Shown here one piece after another: positions 1-10,560 of a stretch of 64,000 bases of DNA. The DNA lies in contig CM055109.1 of NCBI GenBank assembly GCA_029204225.1, positions 39,002,844-39,066,843 on the forward strand, given 5' to 3'. Position 1 is the first letter of the stretch. The number at the start of each line of letters is the position of its first letter. Source of the DNA: Diphasiastrum complanatum (Eukaryota; Streptophyta; Lycopodiopsida; Lycopodiales; Lycopodiaceae). Position numbers and translations under genes: made by a program. The notes under the pieces were generated by a model that saw nothing but the letters and a program-made list of their open reading frames with translations, was not told the DNA's origin and searched no databases.

Positions 1-84
1 AAGATAGTTCATGATTGAAAAATCTAGATCCAATCTCATTGTCTGTTTGAATTAATCTGTAAAAATGGTTACCCCTGGAGGTGC

Positions 85-985
85 TCATCAGGAAGTTAAT
101 CCAATCATTGTTAGGAGAGCACCCTGTTTAGATCTACTCAAATACAATGGATTAACAGATCTAATTAGATTTCTTTAGATCTATTCTGAATCTTGTGAAG
201 CCTATGGCAAAGTTTTCCCCCAAGATAAACTTAAGCTTTTTTCTATGGCTTTAATGGGTGCAGCACAAGATTGGTACTACAATCAAAATGAAACTGAGTG
301 TACGAATTGAGAGACTATCAAACGAGCCCTCATCACACAGTTCAAACCTCGGAAGTTTATGGAAGACCCTTTCTTACTCTTAAGTAAAATTAAAATGGGA
401 AAGCGAGAAGTGGTTCGGGATTATATTGAACGAGTAAAATGCCTCAGATCTGAGTGCGCACTTGAATTGATTATTGAAGACGCCATGATTATGTGGTTCC
501 TGGCAGGCCTTCGGAAAAGGATCAGAAGTGAGCTGAAATGCCACAATGAGTATGCGACTTTGCAAAACGCTATGGATGATGCAATATGGGAGGAGGATGA
601 AGATTCAGACGATGAGCCAAATATCAGTATGCTGCCTTATACAACAGGGCAGACCACTACGACATCCACCATTTGCATCAACAAATGTCAATGCTACTGC
701 AGAGATGATGCTTAGTGAGTTCGAGAAACTCAGAAAGAATTAGCAGAAACAGATGAAAAAGTTGCAGTCGCAATTTGATGAGAAGACTAAAGCATTGGAA
801 AATTTCCATGGACAAGCAAACAAGGAACCTGAGAAGTTTGCTAAGACTTTTTCTACCAGAGAAAATGTTTGGTGTTCTATTTGTACGGAAAATCATATAG
901 TGAATGAGTGTCCTCAAATGAAAAAATGAATGGAAATCTATGCCATTTGTGTAATTTGCCTGATCATGAGATTGTTTTTGCAACT
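85..985 (+). pseudogene. gypsy gag remnant, copy A
   Basis: This encodes the capsid/nucleocapsid part of a gypsy polyprotein. The frame from about 85 carries the conserved gag stretch that ends KLKLFSMAL..GAAQDWY. A TGA at 308-310 interrupts it where copy B has a TGA at the same place; the next open piece (359-715) has DYIERVKCLRSEC and FLAGLRKRIRSELK, typical of the retrotransposon gag domain. A frameshift near 660-700 moves the coding frame, and a further TAG follows near 740. A partial knuckle C-X2-C-X3-H-X4-C lies near 873-912. It cannot make a full Gag. Confidence 0.8.
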
Positions 986-1185
986 TTAATCCTCACAGCA
1001 ACGGTGTGCCCAGATGGGATATCGAGAACTACTTTATGGAGAAAATCCGACAGCTAGACCTCGTCCATCTGCTCTTGGATTTTCGGAATGATTAGCTTTA
1101 CCTGCCCCACCAAAGCAACCAGCTCCTCCTGCTAATCTGAGAGAACCAGAATCTTATAGAAGTACCGAACAATGGAATTATAGTA

Positions 1186-2100
1186 ATGATCATGAGAGCG
1201 GTCCTTCAGAACAATATGCTATTTATATTGCCGCACAACAACAAGCATCTAGAAACTGGACCAGAGCACCGCTTGGATACTTTGCATGGAGAGAAAATCA
1301 TAAAGTTGCAAAATGTCCAAATAAAGACAAATTTGTACCATTCTGTCGTGACTGTGAATATGGCCATCTCTACAAGGAGTGTCCAGCAAGACTAAAGTTG
1401 CCGCCGGCCACAACTCCTGTAAATTTGATCACAAACAAGAAAAGACCAGCAGCTCAGACTAAACCAAGTGTACCCTTGATGGTGGTTACCAAAGCACATA
1501 AGCAGAAGGAACCTGTAGCAGTTCCAACACCTGTTTATTCTATACCATCTATTGATATACCAACAACATCTGGAGTCTATCCAAATCTTCATGTAGAAAA
1601 GAGGAGATACCAAGATATGAGGCAGTGGATTAAACATTTGCAAGAGGAAGAAGAGCTTGAAGCCGCTAGAGCAACAGCCGAGGTTTGTTCTTCACTAGTG
1701 CAACCACCGAATAATCCACATACAGATATGAATGCTCAATTGCATCATCACGAAGAACCCTTCAAGATGACTGAACCAAAAGCGCCGCAAATAGAACTGC
1801 TCATGAATATTTTGTCTAGTAAGATCAATATTTCGTTGGGAGAGTTTCTGAAGTTGGTGCCAAAAACAAAAGAAGTATTAGCGCAAAAGTTAATTCAAGC
1901 TGAACCAGAAGTCCATCAAGAGCTACTTTTTTGTGCTGGATTTGACAAAACAGTCGTGATAGATGGCAGTTCAGAAGTAACTTGATTTCTACAAAGCTAA
2001 GCACAAATTACAAGGATAAAGCTTGTGACTTTTGCCATTAAGCTGGCTGATCAAACGACAGTTCGTCCGTGAGGAATGGTTGAAGATATACCTATAAGAA
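1186..2100 (+). pseudogene. gypsy nucleocapsid knuckle to protease remnant, copy A
   Basis: A second CCHC-like knuckle (CRDCEYGHLYKEC) is readable at about 1340-1385. It is followed by a 195-codon open stretch (1398-1985), a low-complexity linker that ends in an aspartic-protease-like VVIDGSS. Copy B has about 70 bp more just before this point and carries the fuller VVIDGGS. In copy A the protease frame breaks immediately after the Asp, and the sequence jumps at about 2100 to RNase H. The reverse transcriptase has therefore been lost by an internal deletion. Confidence 0.7.
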
Positions 2101-2149
2101 TTGGGTAGTTCATTACGACTCTCAAATCGATACTGTCAACTGGAATTGA

Positions 2150-3434
2150 CGCAGCCAGGTGAATATAAAAAGGACTATCCAACACGATTTGCAGGCAGAC
2201 AGCTTGCAGATCCAGAGAAAAACTATTCAACAAGAGAACGTAAAGCATTAGCCATGATTTTTTTTATACGGATATTTTGACATTACCTCATGGAAATGCA
2301 CTTTGTATTTTATACGGATCACCAGCCGTTACTTTACTTGGTAAACAAGACATGCAATACAAGGCGTATTGCAAGATGGTTAATGTTATTGATTGAATTT
2401 GACTTTCGAATTGTGGTTCATAAGGGAAAGCAGCATTATCTTGCTGACCATGTTTCACGAATTGAATCTGCACCAGTTAATACTGAATTGGATGATGAAT
2501 TACCAGATGCTGCATTATTCTATGTAGCGGTAGTACCTGAGTGGGTAACAAATATTGTTGAGTACTTGATGCTAGGACAACCGAATGACTCTTTGACAAA
2601 AGTACAAAAGAGGCAATTAATTCATAAGGCTCAACCTTATCAATTAATTGCAGGTCAGTTGTATCGTTGTGGATTAGACAATATTCTTCGTAGATGTATT
2701 TTACCACATGAAATATCAAATTTAATCATGTTTTCACATGATGGCATGGGGGGAGCACACTTGTCTACAAATATTATTGTTCGCAAAATTTTGCAATCAG
2801 GTTGTTGGTGGCCTACTTATGCACAGCATTAGTACTCCATATTATCCTAGAGGGAGTGGTCAAAGTGAATCTTCCAATAAGATTCTCTGTACTATCATGA
2901 CGAAAACAGTTGAAGCGAGTCGGTCTGATTGGGAACATAAACTGCATGCAGCATTATGGGCATTCAGAACCGCTTACAAGAGTAGTACAAATCAAACACC
3001 CTTTCAACTTATTTATGGTCAAGATGTCGTTATGTTGATTGATTTTTTAATACCATCCTTACGCATAACAGTAATAGAGTGATTAGATGATGATAAATCT
3101 TTATAATTGCGTCATGAAGCTTTGCACAAATTGTGTGAAACTAGATTCATGGTAGTCCATGCGTTAGTAGCAGAGAAAGCTCGACGGAAGGCCTGACACG
3201 GTCGTCAATTACACAAAAAAGATCTGAAAGAAGGAGATCTAGCATTGATGTACAAAACCAAGCTAATCAAGGGGAAATTAAAGTTTACCGGTGAAGGCCC
3301 ATATAGAGTGAAGGAACTCCTGAACTATGGAACAGTGATTTTGAAACACTTGGATGATAGACGCTTTGATACTCCCATGAATGGCAGTCGATTACACAAG
3401 TTTTGACAGCCTACTCTGCCAGTTCAGCAACCAT
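2150..3434 (+). pseudogene. gypsy RNase H, truncated integrase and C-terminal domain, copy A
   Basis: The RNase H part is seen in YSTRERKALAM (about 2225) and FYTDHQPLLYLVNK from 2305, then LADHVSRIE. The integrase zinc-binding region follows (about 2640-2815) and ends at CWWPTYAQH. There a deletion fuses it to STPYYPRGSGQSESSNK (about 2826), so the integrase keeps only the final catalytic Glu and loses both Asp residues and the paired Cys. The C-terminal domain (KLKFTGEGPYRVKELL, about 3277-3320) continues through a frameshift near 3080 and a TGA near 3195. Nothing here can be catalytic. Confidence 0.85.
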
Positions 3435-3965
3435 GATCCAAATGATTTTTTATTCTATTTGTTTTTCAATTTCTTGTTTTCACTACTTAATTGATATTTT
3501 CTTTTGGAAAAGACAAAAAAATGAAAAATGAGGAAAGATTGATGAGCAAAAGTCAGAAATGTCATCAGATCACAAAAATTGAAGAAAAGAAATTTTAGAA
3601 ATTTATGAGAAAATGACTTGAAAAATTACTATTCTGGTAATTTTTTGCACAAACTATGTTAGAATTGTTCGCCGAGTTTTCAGAAGCAAGATTCACCTTA
3701 GATATACCCATATTGCGTTGGACGAATGTCCTTTTTCCCAGTTGGTACTTGTTTTGACATTAGGCAAATGATCAACATTATGTCATGTTGGGAACCTTCG
3801 CCGAGCATCTTACAGTACTCAGAAACCTTGGATTTCAACACTGCTCGACTCGATTTCATGGAGAAGGTGCAGTATCATTTTAAAAAGATTCGACGTGATG
3901 CTAATAAAAGTCCACAATAACTCCATCTCATAGGTGTCGTGTGCACCAGTTTTTTTGGGGAATAT
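3435..3965 (+). other. 3' non-coding region of gypsy copy A
   Basis: This is AT-rich sequence between the end of pol and the LTR. It holds two copies of a TTCGCCGAG motif (3667-3676 and 3794-3805) that recurs in the leader of copy B. Just before the LTR is TTTTTTTGGGGAA, a plausible but weak polypurine tract. No coding region is convincing. Confidence 0.5.
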
Positions 3966-4263
3966 TGTTGGAGGGTTTGTAGATCCCGAGGCAACCCTAA
4001 CCCTAGTTAATAAGTGAGAAGGATTTGGCACCCTGCGTGTGTAAGTCCAACCCGATGATCACATAGTTATTTGATAATTAGACAGTCAATAAAAGGATTT
4101 TAGGCCTTTTTGCGGGACTTTTAATGTCGCAGGCCTAAATGTCAAGTTAGTGAATAAAGTTGGGTCTCCCTCCAATTTTGGATGGTTCCCACTCTTTTTA
4201 AATTTGAATAGTTAGGGAGGCAGAATTGGGCCATTAGGATTTTGAGGCCAAGGCCCTCCTCTC

Positions 4264-4272
4264 TACTATAAG
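4264..4272 (+). promoter_or_regulatory. TATA-like box of gypsy LTR
   Basis: The sequence TACTATAAG sits about 50 bp upstream of an AATAAA signal inside the LTR, where the U3/R promoter of an LTR retrotransposon is expected. Function is inferred. Confidence 0.45.
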
Positions 4273-4316
4273 TAGGAGCCAAATCAAGTTCTTCCACATG
4301 TACATATCTTCATTTC

Positions 4317-4322
4317 AATAAA
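4317..4322 (+). promoter_or_regulatory. AATAAA polyadenylation signal in gypsy LTR
   Basis: A perfect AATAAA lies about 45 bp downstream of the TATA-like box, as expected for the R region of an LTR. Confidence 0.4.
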
Positions 4323-4732
4323 GCAGATTGGTTCTCTTGTGAAATGGATTTATGAATGTCCTTGTTCTCTATCACTTTTCTTCCATGTCTCATGCTTTTC
4401 TATGTATTTGTTGATTGTTCGATCTGATTGTTATTGGGTTTGCATGTTCTTATACTTTTTGTGAAGGAGAAAGGAAGAGAGAGAAAGAATAAGTTATCTT
4501 CATTGTGGAACGTAGTGTTAATGGATGCGTAGTTGTAATGCTTGTAGTATTAATGCTTAGGGTTATTGGATATTAGAGTTAGATGTGGATCTTCCATTCA
4601 TGCTGAATTCTGAGATATGCTATCACTCTCATGGGAATGAACCTACGCGTGACGACTAACTTTTACTCTTTGATGCTAGATTGTTTGGATCTTGGGTTGA
4701 GGTTAGGATAGGAAAGAAACCCACTACAATTT

Positions 4733-4750
4733 TGGCGCCGTTTCTTGGGA
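4733..4750 (+). other. Primer binding site, tRNA-Asp type
   Basis: The sequence starting TGGCGCCGTT at 4733 agrees at about 15 of 18 positions with the tRNA-Asp primer site known from plant Athila/Tat gypsy elements (TGGCGCCGTTGCCGGGGA). It starts four bases after the inferred LTR end. This anchors the LTR right boundary and the element's plus orientation. Confidence 0.7.
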
Positions 4751-5885
4751 GCTTTGCCAATTTTTTAGTTTGCAGCATGTTTGTTGGATGGTTAGTTTGC
4801 ATTAGGCATCTTGTCGTGGCATGAATAGTGTTAAATCTGTATTTAGAGTTAGTTTGGGAGTCATTTTGTCTGATTTGAGTGGATTTGTTTGTTTGAAATC
4901 TTATCTGATTATTGAACAAGGAAAGCTATTCAGATCACCAATCTTAAGATCCATATGGATCTGAGATATCTGAAAAAAACAACAAAGTTGGTCAAATCTG
5001 CCAGATTTTGGTCAAAATGAGTCAAAAATCATCATCAGAACTGATAACTTTTTACTCTCTTATAGAAAACGTTCGCCGAGTTGTAGACACTTTCGCTTTT
5101 CCAGCAGATTTTCATAAACATCAGAAAAACCATCAAAAAATACCAAAAATTCACCAAACTCCTAAAAATACAAAAAAAGAATCTTCGTCTGATTCATTGT
5201 GCATAGGGGTGATTCAGATCTATATACTGCCAGGTCGGCAAAGAATAATATCAGAAATAGAAGGTATTTCAGAGGATCAGTTGTCATATTTTTGTCAAAA
5301 AGTCTTTTTTTTTGTAAAAATACAAGTATTACTCTTGATTCTTCACCAGAACCTTTGCCGAGTTACCAGATTATTTTATTTGTAGTAGTTTATTATTTTT
5401 TTGAGTTCAACAAACATTCATTCTATCCAGATTATGGAAAATATCTATTTTTAACCCTCGCCAAACTATGAAAACTGTGCTTTTATTTGTAAAGAACCTT
5501 TGCTAGTTCTACCCTAGCTTTATCCGAGTCAGAGTCTGAGTCTGAAAATTCGGCGAAGGTTATTTTTATAGAATTTTTCAAAAAAATCTAATTAGAGAGT
5601 TTTCACCAAAAATAACATTGTTGAACCTTCGTCGAGTCAACTTTTGCCAATACTATTTTTGGGTTTCAATTTTTCACATCAACTCCCTGTCAAATTTTGG
5701 GTCAAATCTTGTTCAGTTTGATTCTGATTTTGAGAATTATTCATTTTTTAGAAGTATCGATCAATTGATCTTATAGTCTTTTTCACAGTTTAGGAATCTG
5801 ATTTTTCGTCAAGTGAAAGAGATTATGTAGATCTGATCTAAGATAGTTCCTAATTAAAAAATATAGATTTAATCTCATTGTCTTT
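4751..5885 (+). other. Untranslated leader of gypsy copy B
   Basis: This is over 1.1 kb of AT-rich sequence between primer site and gag. It holds no convincing gene. It carries at least four variants of an ACCTTCGCCGAG motif (5071, 5351, 5624 and, inverted, 5551), the same motif found in the 3' non-coding region of copy A. Long leaders are usual in Tat/Athila-type elements. Confidence 0.5.
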
Positions 5886-6800
5886 TTGAATTTATCTGTA
5901 AAAAAAGCTGTCCCTAGAGGTGCTCCTCAGGAAGTCAATCCAATAATTGTTAGGAGAGCATCCCATTTGGATCTACCCAAATACAATGGATTAAGAGATC
6001 CAGTTAGATTTCTTCAGATCTATTCTGAATCTTGTGAAGTCTATGGCAAAGTTTTTCCCCAAGATAAACTTAAGCTTTTTTCTATGGCTTTAACGGGTGC
6101 AGCACAAGATTGGTACTGCAATCAAGATGAAACTAAGTGTATGAACTGAAAGACTATCAAATGAGCTCTCATCACACAGTTCAAACCTCGGAAGTTTATG
6201 GAAGACCCTTTCTTACTCTTAAATAGAATTAAAATGGGAAAGCGGAAAGTGGCTCGAGATTATATTGAAGGAGTAAAACGCCTCAGATCTGAGTGCGTAC
6301 TTGAATTGATTATTTAAGACGCCATGATTATGTGGTTCCTGGCAGGCCTTCGGAAAAGGATCAGACGTGAGCTAAAACGCCACAATGAGTATGCGACTTT
6401 GCAAAACGCTATGGATGATGCAATATGGGAGGAGGATGAAGATTCAGACGATGAGCCAAATATCAATATGTTGTCTTATACAACAGGGCAGACCACTACG
6501 ACATCCACCATTTGCATCAACAAATGTCAATGCTACTGCAGAGATGATGCTTAATGAGTTCGAGAAACTCAGAAAGAATCAGCAGAAACAGATGAAAAAG
6601 TTGCAGTCGCAATTTGATGAGAAGACTAAAGCATTGAAAAATTTCCATGGAAAAGCAAACAAGGAACCTGAGAAGTTTGCTAAGACTTTTTCTACCAGAG
6701 AAAATGTTTGGTGTTCTATTTGTATGGAAAATCATATAGTGAATGAGTGTCCTCAAATGAAAAAAATGAATGGAAATCAGTATATGCCATTTGTGTAATT
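5886..6800 (+). pseudogene. gypsy gag remnant, copy B
   Basis: This is the same Gag as in copy A. The open piece 5886-6149 holds KLKLFSMALTGAAQDWY and ends at a TGA (6147-6149). A TAA near 6316 and a frameshift near 6500 follow. The second frame (to 6798) carries EFEKLRKNQQKQMKKLQ and a knuckle CSICMENHIVNEC (C-X2-C-X3-H-X4-C) that is open here but broken in copy A. It encodes virion-type structural protein in family terms and is not intact. Confidence 0.8.
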
Positions 6801-7029
6801 TGCCTGATCATGAGATTGTTTTTACAACTTTAATCCTCACAGCAACGGTATGCCCAGATGGGATATCGAGAACTACTTTATGGAGAAAATCCGACAGCTA
6901 GACCTCGTTCATCTGCTCTTGGATTTTCGGAATGATTAGCTTTACCTATCCCACCAAAGCAACCAGCTCCTCCTGCTAATCTGAGAGAACCAAAATCTTA
7001 TAGAAGTACCGAACAATGGAATTATAGTA

Positions 7030-8210
7030 ATGATCATGAGAGCAGTCCTTCAGAACAATATGCTATTTATACTGCCGCGCAACAACAAGCATCTAGAAAC
7101 TGGACCAGAGCACCGCTTGGATGCTTTGCATGGAGAGAAAATCATAAAGTTGCAAAATGTCCAAACAAAGACAAATTTGTATCATTCTGTCGTGACAGTG
7201 AATATGGCCATCTCTTCAAGGAGTGTCCAGCAAGACTGAAGCTGCCGCCGGCCACAGCTCTTGTAAATTTGATCACAATCAAGAAAAGACCAACAGCTCA
7301 GACTAAACCAAGTGTACCCTTGATGGTGGTTACCAAAGCACATAAGCAGAAGGAACCTGTAGCAGTTCCAACACCTGTTTATTCTATACCATCTATTGAT
7401 ATACCAACAACATCTGGAGTCTATCCAAATCTTCATGTAGAAAAGAGGAGATACCAAGATATGAGACAGTGGATTAAACATTTGCAAGAAGAAGAAGAGC
7501 TTGAAGCCGCTAGAGCAACAACCGAGGTTTGTTCTTCACTAGTGCAACCACCGAATAATCCACATACAGATATGAATGCTCAATTGCATCATCACGAAGA
7601 ACCCTTCAAGATGACTGAACCAAAAGCGCCGCAAATAGAACTGCTCATGAATATTTTGTCTAGTAAGATCAATATTTTGTTGGGAGAGTTTCTGAAGTTG
7701 GTGCCAAAAACAAAAGAAGTATTAGCGCAAAAGTTAATTCAAGCTGAACCAGAAGTCCATCAAGAGCTACTTTTTTGTGCTGGATTTGAAGAATCTAATG
7801 AAGTACTCCATGTCGGAGCAGCTTGGGAAAGTGAGCAAAAAAATATCACTCTGTCGATACACCATAAGCAATTTTCTAACGAAGTAGTCGTGATAGATGG
7901 CGGTTCATGAGTTAACTTGATTTCTACAAAGCTATGCACAAAATGGGGCCTTACAAGAATAAAGCCTACGACTTTTGTCATTAAGCTAGCTGATCAAACG
8001 ACAGTTCATCCGCGAGGAATGGTTGAAGATATACCTGCCACAATTGTCGGAGTATACTTTGTCATTACGTTCATAGTGATGGACTTACCGGAAGCACCAA
8101 ATGTCTACCGAGTCCTATTGGGATGCCCATGGTTACGAGTTACACAAGTAATTCATAACTGGAGTACAGGAAAAATCACTTTTGAAAATCTTGCACAAGA
8201 ACACATGTAG
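7030..8210 (+). pseudogene. gypsy nucleocapsid linker and aspartic protease remnant, copy B
   Basis: After a second CCHC-like knuckle (about 7185-7230) comes a 213-codon open linker (7269-7910) ending VVIDGGS. That is the retropepsin active-site loop with D-G-G in place of the usual D-S/T-G. A TGA at 7908 interrupts it, and the next open piece (7917-8210) carries the rest of the protease fold, including the hydrophobic-Gly motif RVLLGCPWLR. The open piece ends KITFENLAQEHM, the point where the element breaks off. The protease would cleave the Gag-Pol precursor in an intact relative. Confidence 0.75.
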
Positions 8211-8274
8211 CAAATATCCACGCACAGTACAAAGGAGGCGGCACGGGCAAAAAAATTTGCTTAGATATAGCCAT

Positions 8275-8840
8275 GGATAGGCATGGTTATACGTGTGGAT
8301 ACGGTCGCGTGGATTATCCACGCGTGGATGTTCCACGCAAGTGTCATTTTCGGCAACAGATTGGTCGGACGTCGTGAAATTCAAACTGTGTGGATTATCC
8401 ATGCCAACTCCGACAATTGGCAGCCGGACAAACCTCCGACACCCAGAGCCGGAAATGAGAATTTAAATTTCACGTGGATAATCCACGCCATAGTAAGATT
8501 TTAACAAAAAAAGATTCAGCTTTGTCGTGGATATTGCGTGGCAAATTATCCACGTGTGGATTATCCACGTGAAATCCAGAGAGCTGGGACTGTGGATACC
8601 GCATGGATAAATTTGTTTTTATATCCACGTGAAATTCACGCGATTAAGTCTCTGGATTTTGCGTGGATTATCCACGCGTGAATATTCCATGTGAAATTTT
8701 TTATCCACGTGAAATCTAGAGAGCTGGGGCTGTGGATACCACGTGGATAATTTTTTTTTTATATCCACGCGGAATCTACGCGATTAAGTCTCTGGATTTT
8801 GCGTGGATTATCCACGCGTGATAATCCACGCAAATTTTTT
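8275..8840. repeat. Array of GTGGATTATCCAC-type palindromes
   Basis: At least ten near-copies of GTGGAT(T)ATCCACG and half-sites TATCCACGTG fill this stretch, in both orientations, often as full palindromes such as GCGTGGATTATCCACGC. The spacing is irregular in the first half and regular in the second. The composition is unlike the AT-rich flanks. Dense short motifs in both orientations recall the subterminal repeats of CACTA and other DNA transposons. The array borders a CACTA-type region on its right, but no terminal inverted repeat was found. Confidence 0.8.
8561..8840. repeat. 140-bp tandem duplication
   Basis: The two units 8561-8700 and 8701-8840 align column by column without gaps over nearly their whole length. 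Both start TTATCCACGTGAAATC and both carry CGATTAAGTCTCTGG followed by the palindrome GCGTGGATTATCCACGC. They differ at roughly a dozen or more positions, mostly in the T-run and near the right end. Confidence 0.9.
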
Positions 8841-9628
8841 TGACAAAAAAAAAAACATTTGGCGCGACCCAAAATGTGTTTCGCTCCTAAACTTGAGGTC
8901 GACTTCTTTTTTTCTGTTGTGTGAGAGAGATAAAAAGAGAGTATAGATGAGAGTGAGGATGAGATGTGGAATAATGTGAGTGAGAAGATTGCTAGTGTTT
9001 AGGGTTTTTAGTTCGTTGATGGATGTTAATAGTATGTGTTTTGTGATCATAAGTTTTAAGATTTTTTTTGTTTGTGATGTAGGCTTGGATATGAAAAATG
9101 AAAAAAGAGCTTTCATTGCAAAGGATTGAAAGATCAAGTGCATGCAAAAGGAAAAGCAAAGATTGCAAAACAATGGAGACACAATAGTAAAGGTAAATTC
9201 ACATTTATTTTGATTCATTTGATATTTAGTTGATAGTTTAATGTGTTATCTATTGATGCATTATATTGTGGTTTCCATTACTTTCCATTGTGCTTTCCAT
9301 TACTGTCTATTGTGCATTCTAGCATGCAAATCATGTGTTAAAATAGATACATTGCATTGAATTCATCAATAGATACATTTGCATTCCATAGATGTGCATT
9401 AAATAGACTATACATTGCATTGATGAATAAATCAATAGATACAATTGCATTCAATAGACTATACATTTGCATTCATGAATGAAAAATATATGCATTCAAA
9501 TTTTTTGCAAGACCGATGTCGTGCCAAAACATTATATTGATTGATTTAAAAAAAAAGTACATTGATGAGAGAATAAATTCTCCCTTCATACATTGCCTTC
9601 TACAAGGCCTTACATTTAATTTAAAAAC
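8841..9628. other. AT-rich spacer with short internal repeats
   Basis: No gene is convincing. Near 9340-9480 short phrases such as AATAGACTATACATTGCATT and CAATAGATACA recur several times, a decayed tandem-like pattern. A splice-acceptor-like TTGTGATGTAG near 9073-9083 precedes a short lysine-rich open stretch, but nothing recognisable follows. Confidence 0.4.
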
Positions 9629-10560
9629 TCTACTCATCATCACTTCCTCCCTCCTCGCTTCCTTCGTCTTGTAGGTGTACATTGGTGTCCACATCTTCAA
9701 ACTCCCCTTCGCTCTCATTCACTTTCTCTTCCACATTTTGCTCCTCAATATTTTCCACATTTTCTTCCACATCATGAACGCTTGAAGTTGTAGAGCCTCT
9801 CTACAAAATAGAATCAAAGATTCAATTAAATTGAGATTAAACTTACTTGTAAACCACAAAGTAAGGGTTTACGATTGGAAACAATCCATGGGATTCCATA
9901 AAAGCCTTAAGGCCGGCATATCCATGATCGTAACCTTGTTTGTACTTTGTGGCGGTCATGTGTCTTCCAAACTTACTAAGCTACATTCAACAGAAAAACA
10001 TAATTTAGCAATACAATATAGTTTATTTATAAAAAACATTAACAATCTCACTACAAAAATAGAATCATAGTAAAAAATATTGCATTTACAAATTGGGCCT
10101 CTAGATTGCCCCTTCCCCCCGATCCCAAGTGACTTTGGCCATGTTTTAAGAGCTTCTCGGTGGCAGCCCTACATTGTTGTTCATACTTTTGAGAATTGTT
10201 TTGCAACAATTCCCCTTTCACCTTTCTCCAATCCCTTTTGGAGTACTATCCAGGCTTCGTGGGATTCTTGGGGTTCCTCACGACTCTTCTTATCAATTGC
10301 CTTTTGTTTCGAATCCAAAGGCACATTGAATTCAAGGCCCAAGTCCTACTAAAAGCATTGGATTGAGGGAATTCAAAATATAAAGTCTCTATTATTTTAT
10401 TTTTGTCTTGAAGCGATTGGGAGGACCAATCGATTATGTAATCTTTACCAAAATATAAAGCAACTAAATCACGCAAACGGACATGAACTACATTGCCACG
10501 TGTATTTTTTATAACTCCACCACGTGGATTAAGATCATAATACACACTACACGATTCCTA
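9629..10560 (-). pseudogene. Acidic minus-strand gene remnant, possibly CACTA Transposase_24/TNPA-like
   Basis: Read on the minus strand, three coding-like pieces occur. The first (about 10545-10090, two frames) starts VYYDLNPRGGVIKN and continues to KDYIIDWSSQ..FEFPQSNAF, a W-rich pattern reminiscent of plant Ptta/En-Spm transposases (PF03004). The second (9980-9847) contains GYDHGYAGLKAFMESHG and stops at a good GTAAGT donor. The third (about 9802-9629) is very acidic and ends GSDDE before a stop. A frameshift splits the first piece, and the phases between pieces two and three do not close. The gene would be divergent from the plus-strand transposase parts to its right. The family call is tentative. 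Confidence 0.35.

Larger units (their letters stand above)
1..4728 (+). mobile_element. Ty3/gypsy LTR retrotransposon, copy A (decayed, 5' end outside window)
   Basis: A degenerate gypsy element reads gag, CCHC knuckles, protease remnant, RNase H, integrase and a C-terminal domain along the plus strand, followed by a non-coding 3' region and an LTR ending at 4728. The whole reverse transcriptase and most of the integrase core are deleted. The internal start at position 1 matches the copy B sequence that begins near 5840, so the 5' LTR and leader of copy A lie outside the window. The domain order RNase H then integrase is that of Ty3/gypsy, and the tRNA-Asp-like primer site after the shared LTR suggests the Tat/Athila group. 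The lineage placement is inferred. Confidence 0.85.
3966..4728 (+). repeat. LTR of gypsy element (shared by copies A and B)
   Basis: The boundaries are inferred from TGTTGGAGGG at the left end and CCCACTACA at the right end, which form imperfect inverted termini (TG...CA), and from the primer site five bases beyond the right end. The length is about 763 bp. A TATA-like box and an AATAAA lie inside in the expected U3-R order. Only one LTR is seen between two internal regions, the arrangement left by LTR-LTR recombination or tandem duplication. Confidence 0.65.
4729..8210 (+). mobile_element. Ty3/gypsy LTR retrotransposon, copy B (3' truncated)
   Basis: Copy B follows directly on the LTR of copy A: primer site, long leader, gag, knuckles and protease, then an abrupt end at about 8210 before any reverse transcriptase. 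By eye it is only a few percent different from copy A over shared parts. It shares the gag TGA and the gag frameshift with copy A but is less decayed in the nucleocapsid region. What follows is the palindrome array of a different repeat. Confidence 0.8.

Noticed and set aside
8275-8840. CRISPR array
   Set aside because: The repeats are short, irregular, occur in both orientations and have no unique equal-length spacers; the setting is a plant-type nuclear genome.
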